Positions 60,851 to 64,000 of a DNA stretch of 64,000 bases are shown here, in pieces; within the stretch, counting starts at the first letter, position 1; every line of letters starts with the position of its first letter. The translations under genes and the position numbers were made by a program. The stretch spans positions 19,523,772-19,587,771 of the forward strand of contig JAPTYO010000010.1 in NCBI GenBank assembly GCA_036873135.1, read 5' to 3'. A model generated the notes under the pieces. It was not told the origin of the DNA, searched no databases, and saw only the letters and a list, made by a program, of their open reading frames with translations. Source of the DNA: Clarkia xantiana subsp. parviflora (Eukaryota; Streptophyta; Magnoliopsida; Myrtales; Onagraceae).

Positions 60851-61674
60851 GGGTTAAGAACCCTATGAAAGGTCTGAATTATCACCCATGTTAACGGGAG
60901 AGGTCTGAAATTTCAGTTTTGTTGATAACAGCGGTCTCCGTTAGTTTTTTCCGTTAAAACTAACGGAAGTTGGTCACATGTTTGGCATGTGACCGGAAAT
61001 AAAATAAATTTCCAAAAATGCCCTTCTATCAAGTGTGCTCCTCACATGCTGAAGTGAAAATACCAAAATGCACTTGAAGCCACCACGGCTCCACCAACCC
61101 AGCTCCGGCGACCACCAACCGTACTCCGGCGACCACCACCGTACTCCGGCGACCACCACCAAGGCTCCGATTGGGCTCCGATCGGAGCCACTGGCCCCGA
61201 TTGGACTCCGATCGGAGCTCTGTGGCTCCGGTCGGGAGCTCTGTGGCTCCGACCAGAGCCACAAAGCTCCGATCGGAGTTTTTTTGCTGAGGTGGTGGCC
61301 GGAGTCGGGTCGCCGGAGCCGAGCTGGTGGTCGTCGGAGTCGAGGTGGTGGTCGCCGGAGTCGGGTGGTGGTGGCCGGAGTCGGGTGGTGGTTGCCGGAG
61401 TCGGGTGGCGGTGGCCGGAGTTGGGTGGTTTTAATTTGACTCTAGGGGTAAAATTGTCATTTCACATTTCCTTAAATAAGATATTAAATAAAACAAAATA
61501 ATAAAGGGGCAAAAATGTCATTTCACACAATTCTGTTAAATTTAACCCTAAAAATGGACGGAAAACATCAAATCAACAAAATTGAAATTTCAGACCTCCG
61601 TTATTAACTTTTTAAATTTCAGACCTCTCCCGTTAACATGGGTGATAGTTCAACCTTTCATAGGTTCTTAACCC
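60851..61674. mobile_element. Fold-back element F
   Basis: The ends are GGGTTAAGAACCCTATGAAAGG and CCTTTCATAGGTTCTTAACCC. The arms are inverted over about 100 bp (TATCACCCATGTTAACGGGAGAGGTCTGAAATTT returns inverted at 61608-61660). The flanks TAAAAATTA and TAAAATTAA give an imperfect 8-9 bp duplication. The core (61090-61425) has CTCCGGCGACCACC words on the left and their inverse GGTGGTGGTCGCCGGAG on the right, with GCTCCGATCGGAGC palindromes between. GTCACATGTTTGGCATGTGAC lies at 60974-60994. Open frames through the core are not genes. Confidence 0.8.
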
Positions 61675-64000
61675 TAAAATTAAGATGCGTATTGACCAAT
61701 TTACTCATAAGTTCGAACTTGTAAGTCAAGATTTTTAGCGTGCTCTTATTTATAGTTTAACATTCTCCCTTAAGCTCATTCATGTTTTTATAAATAATCA
61801 TGCTTTGATACCATTTATTTTTGGTTTTAGTACCTAAACAAAGTTTCTAGTATAGGTCACGTTCTGATTTGGTGTGTCAGTTTTTATTTTGTTGATATTC
61901 AATGTCCGAAGTATCAGATTTGTTGTTAAAATATATGGAACAAAAGTATGCTTTTAAACATTAAAGAATCCTAACTATCACTAATAAATCTGATCCTTCA
62001 AAATGTTAAAAACCAGTATGTTTTTATTACTTAAAAATATTAATTTTATCGTCAAAATTATATTTAATAAGTGGAAAGCCTCAAATCTAATAATTTGAAT
62101 ATAATAAAAAAAAAAATTGAGACATCAAATTGCAACATGAATTGTACTTGAGACTGTGTTTAAGTACTAATCCTTTTTTTTTTTTTTTATCAGTGCTTTC
62201 ATACAATCTCTCTTTTTCATGTGGAGCGTTCTAGGGGTCTTATAAGGAGGACCGCACCCACCTTCTATTAGCTCGGTCTTTAAGGCTAAAATATTTGTCA
62301 CGAACATCTTTCAATTTATAAAGTTCAAATTCAAGACATTTGATTAAATGATAAACTGCTGAATTGTTATACCTTATTACAATCATAAAGATCTTTCTAT
62401 TAAGAAGTTCAAATTCAAGACATTTGATTAAATAATAAGCTGCGAATTGTTATACCTTATTATATGGTTGTATTATAGCATATCAAGTAAGATACATTTT
62501 TAACTAACTTTTTACATAAGCTCTAAGAGTATACATATACAGTCATACACTCTTATTCATACATACACTTTAAAGAGATTGGAGTCGAGTTTGTAGTAGT
62601 GACGTTAGGAAAGTAGCCACGTGGCGGAAAAACATGTGGGAGAAGAGAAGGTAGAATTGGCATAATTGTTTGAAGGATAACTGTGTGTCTGTCATTTTCA
62701 TGTCCATACCATAACCATATCATCACAAAACATAACATGCAGGAACCGAGACAAGATAAGCAGCGAGCACAAGAGGAGGAGGAGGAATGTTAAAAGAAAG
62801 AGAAAGTGACTACTGCTGTCTATGAATGGCGGTGGAGCAGAGCAGAGCAGATGAGATGAGGTGCTAGCCCCCATAACTTACACTTACTTGATCTGAACCA
62901 ACTTGACGTCAACCGTGACATCATGCCGGACACATGACCCGAGATAGTGGTTCAACCCGTCATCTTTTAGTATGATTTAAATCAAATTGGTACCTGAGTT
63001 AACAGTCCAAAACGAATTGGTACATCTACTAAATTTTGTTGTTTTTTGATACCCGAATTATCCTGGGTGTTGCACCGTTAGAATTTCTGGTTAAAACTAA
63101 CATAATTCTATTTTTGGCGCATGAAAATACAAAAATACAATTTTTGCATAATAGCTACATAATAGCAACTCAAAACTTTGGAACCTAATATCTTACTCAT
63201 TTCTTCATTTTTTGGACGATTTTTTTTAGAAACCGCATAACTTTTCGAGATCTATGCAACCCAAATAGCGTAAAGTGATTTTCCCAGTTTTTTTCCAATA
63301 AGCATAGTTTTCCATGTTAATTCATTCTTTTTTGTATCAAATTTCACCGCATTCTAACACTTATCACCCTTGATCACCCACTTTTTTTACTAATTGGATT
63401 TCAATATACAATCAAACTGTTGCTCTTGGATTCCAACACTTCTGTTTAAGAACCAAATTGATGTTATACATTTCATCCAAAAGAAAACCAAAAATGAAAG
63501 TCTGTCGAATTAATTGTTATGCAATCTATAACTTACTGGAATTTTTCTTGATGTCTCCAATAAACTACACTGGTGTGTCTCTAAATCAATAAACATCACT
63601 GCAAGAGAACATATGGATCTTAGATAGATAAAGATGTTTCATATTTGAAGTAGAACAATAGGAAAAGTACATGTGGAAAAGTACTGTTAAGGGTCTTGGA
63701 AGAACTTTTAGAATGGACGCCAAGAAGAAATAGTTTATTTTCCCATTTAATCTACATGTGGAAATTGATACTCTCAGTATCATGAGAGATGACCATAATG
63801 TGAGAAAATAAGATGAACTGACATTAACAGAACCACACAAATAATTTTTACCATTATGTGGCTAGAGACAACTAGTAAATTTTCTTTCGAGTTATTGCCA
63901 GAAACTGCTTCCATTTGCAATTTTATGCTGGACCATGTCAAACTTTTAAAATCGAAGACCTGTAGAACTGGTCAATTTTTCAGCATGTCCACAAATTATA
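61675..64000. other. No gene seen
   Basis: AT-rich sequence without credible exons, RNA genes or clean element ends. A short direct repeat (AAGTTCAAATTCAAGACATTTGATTAAAT) occurs at 62320 and 62405 with following text AACTGCTGAATTGTTATACCTTATTA, an ~85 bp tandem duplication. CCACGTGGC at 62618-62626 is a G-box-like palindrome. Confidence 0.5.
62315..62480. repeat. ~83 bp tandem duplication
   Basis: The stretch from AAGTTCAAATTCAAGACATTTG at 62320 to TTGTTATACCTTATTA at 62376 returns from 62403 to 62460 with small changes (AATGATAAACTG versus AATAATAAGCTG). It is non-coding. Confidence 0.75.

Noticed and set aside
60974..61501. Open frames of up to 123 residues in element F
   Set aside because: Low-complexity products of the core repeat between inverted arms.
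63586..63840. 84-residue minus-strand frame
   Set aside because: No domain recognised, AT-rich DNA, hydrophobic composition by chance.

Overview
This window is nuclear DNA from a flowering plant, most likely a eudicot. The genes are split into many short exons with GT..AG introns, the intergenic DNA is AT-rich, and most of the sequence is transposable elements of plant types. I cannot name the species. Only five protein-coding genes and one tRNA gene are convincing in 64 kb. I rebuilt all exon structures by eye from reading frame, splice sites and remembered family sequence, with no transcript evidence.

Genes: (1) a VAMP72-type R-SNARE on the + strand (8453-10150); (2) pantothenate synthetase on the - strand (10601-12515), convergent with the SNARE and only 450 bp from it; (3) an Alba-domain RNA-binding protein with a very long RGG/GGGNYQ tail, - strand (22609-25593), with a telo-box just upstream; (4) a plant protein of unknown function, - strand (31990-33921), whose third coding intron holds an oppositely oriented tRNA-Lys(UUU) gene (32542-32614); (5) a UGT80A-type sterol 3-beta-glucosyltransferase with 14 coding exons, + strand (52981-60322), whose 1.7 kb first intron contains a small LTR element. 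These are housekeeping genes of membrane traffic, vitamin B5 synthesis, RNA binding and membrane sterol glucosylation. They do not form a functional cluster.

Repeats: 1-6.5 kb holds a Copia-type LTR fragment, fold-back elements and a putative Helitron. 12.8-17.8 kb is a run of Helitron-like elements with a 1.2 kb Mutator-like element nested in one. 18.9-20.4 kb is a complete short (TRIM-like) LTR element. 25.9-30.6 kb is a decayed Copia element abutting another LTR that was split by a hAT element. 35.3-38.6 kb holds a SINE split by a MITE, a non-autonomous CACTA element and a fold-back element. 42.7-50.9 kb holds a reverse-oriented Copia remnant, another Copia LTR, other LTR fragments and a PIF/Harbinger-like MITE. 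Four copies of one Copia LTR family and six fold-back elements with GGGTTAA-type ends recur through the window.

The best candidate for something under-described is the fold-back family. Its members are 0.5-0.9 kb, have long inverted arms and 8-9 bp target duplications where readable, and usually carry a GC-rich CCGGCCACCACC-type core beside a short palindrome related to GTCACATG/CATGTGAC. Arms and cores differ between members while the ends and plan are kept. No CRISPR, operon, phage or bacterial system is present.
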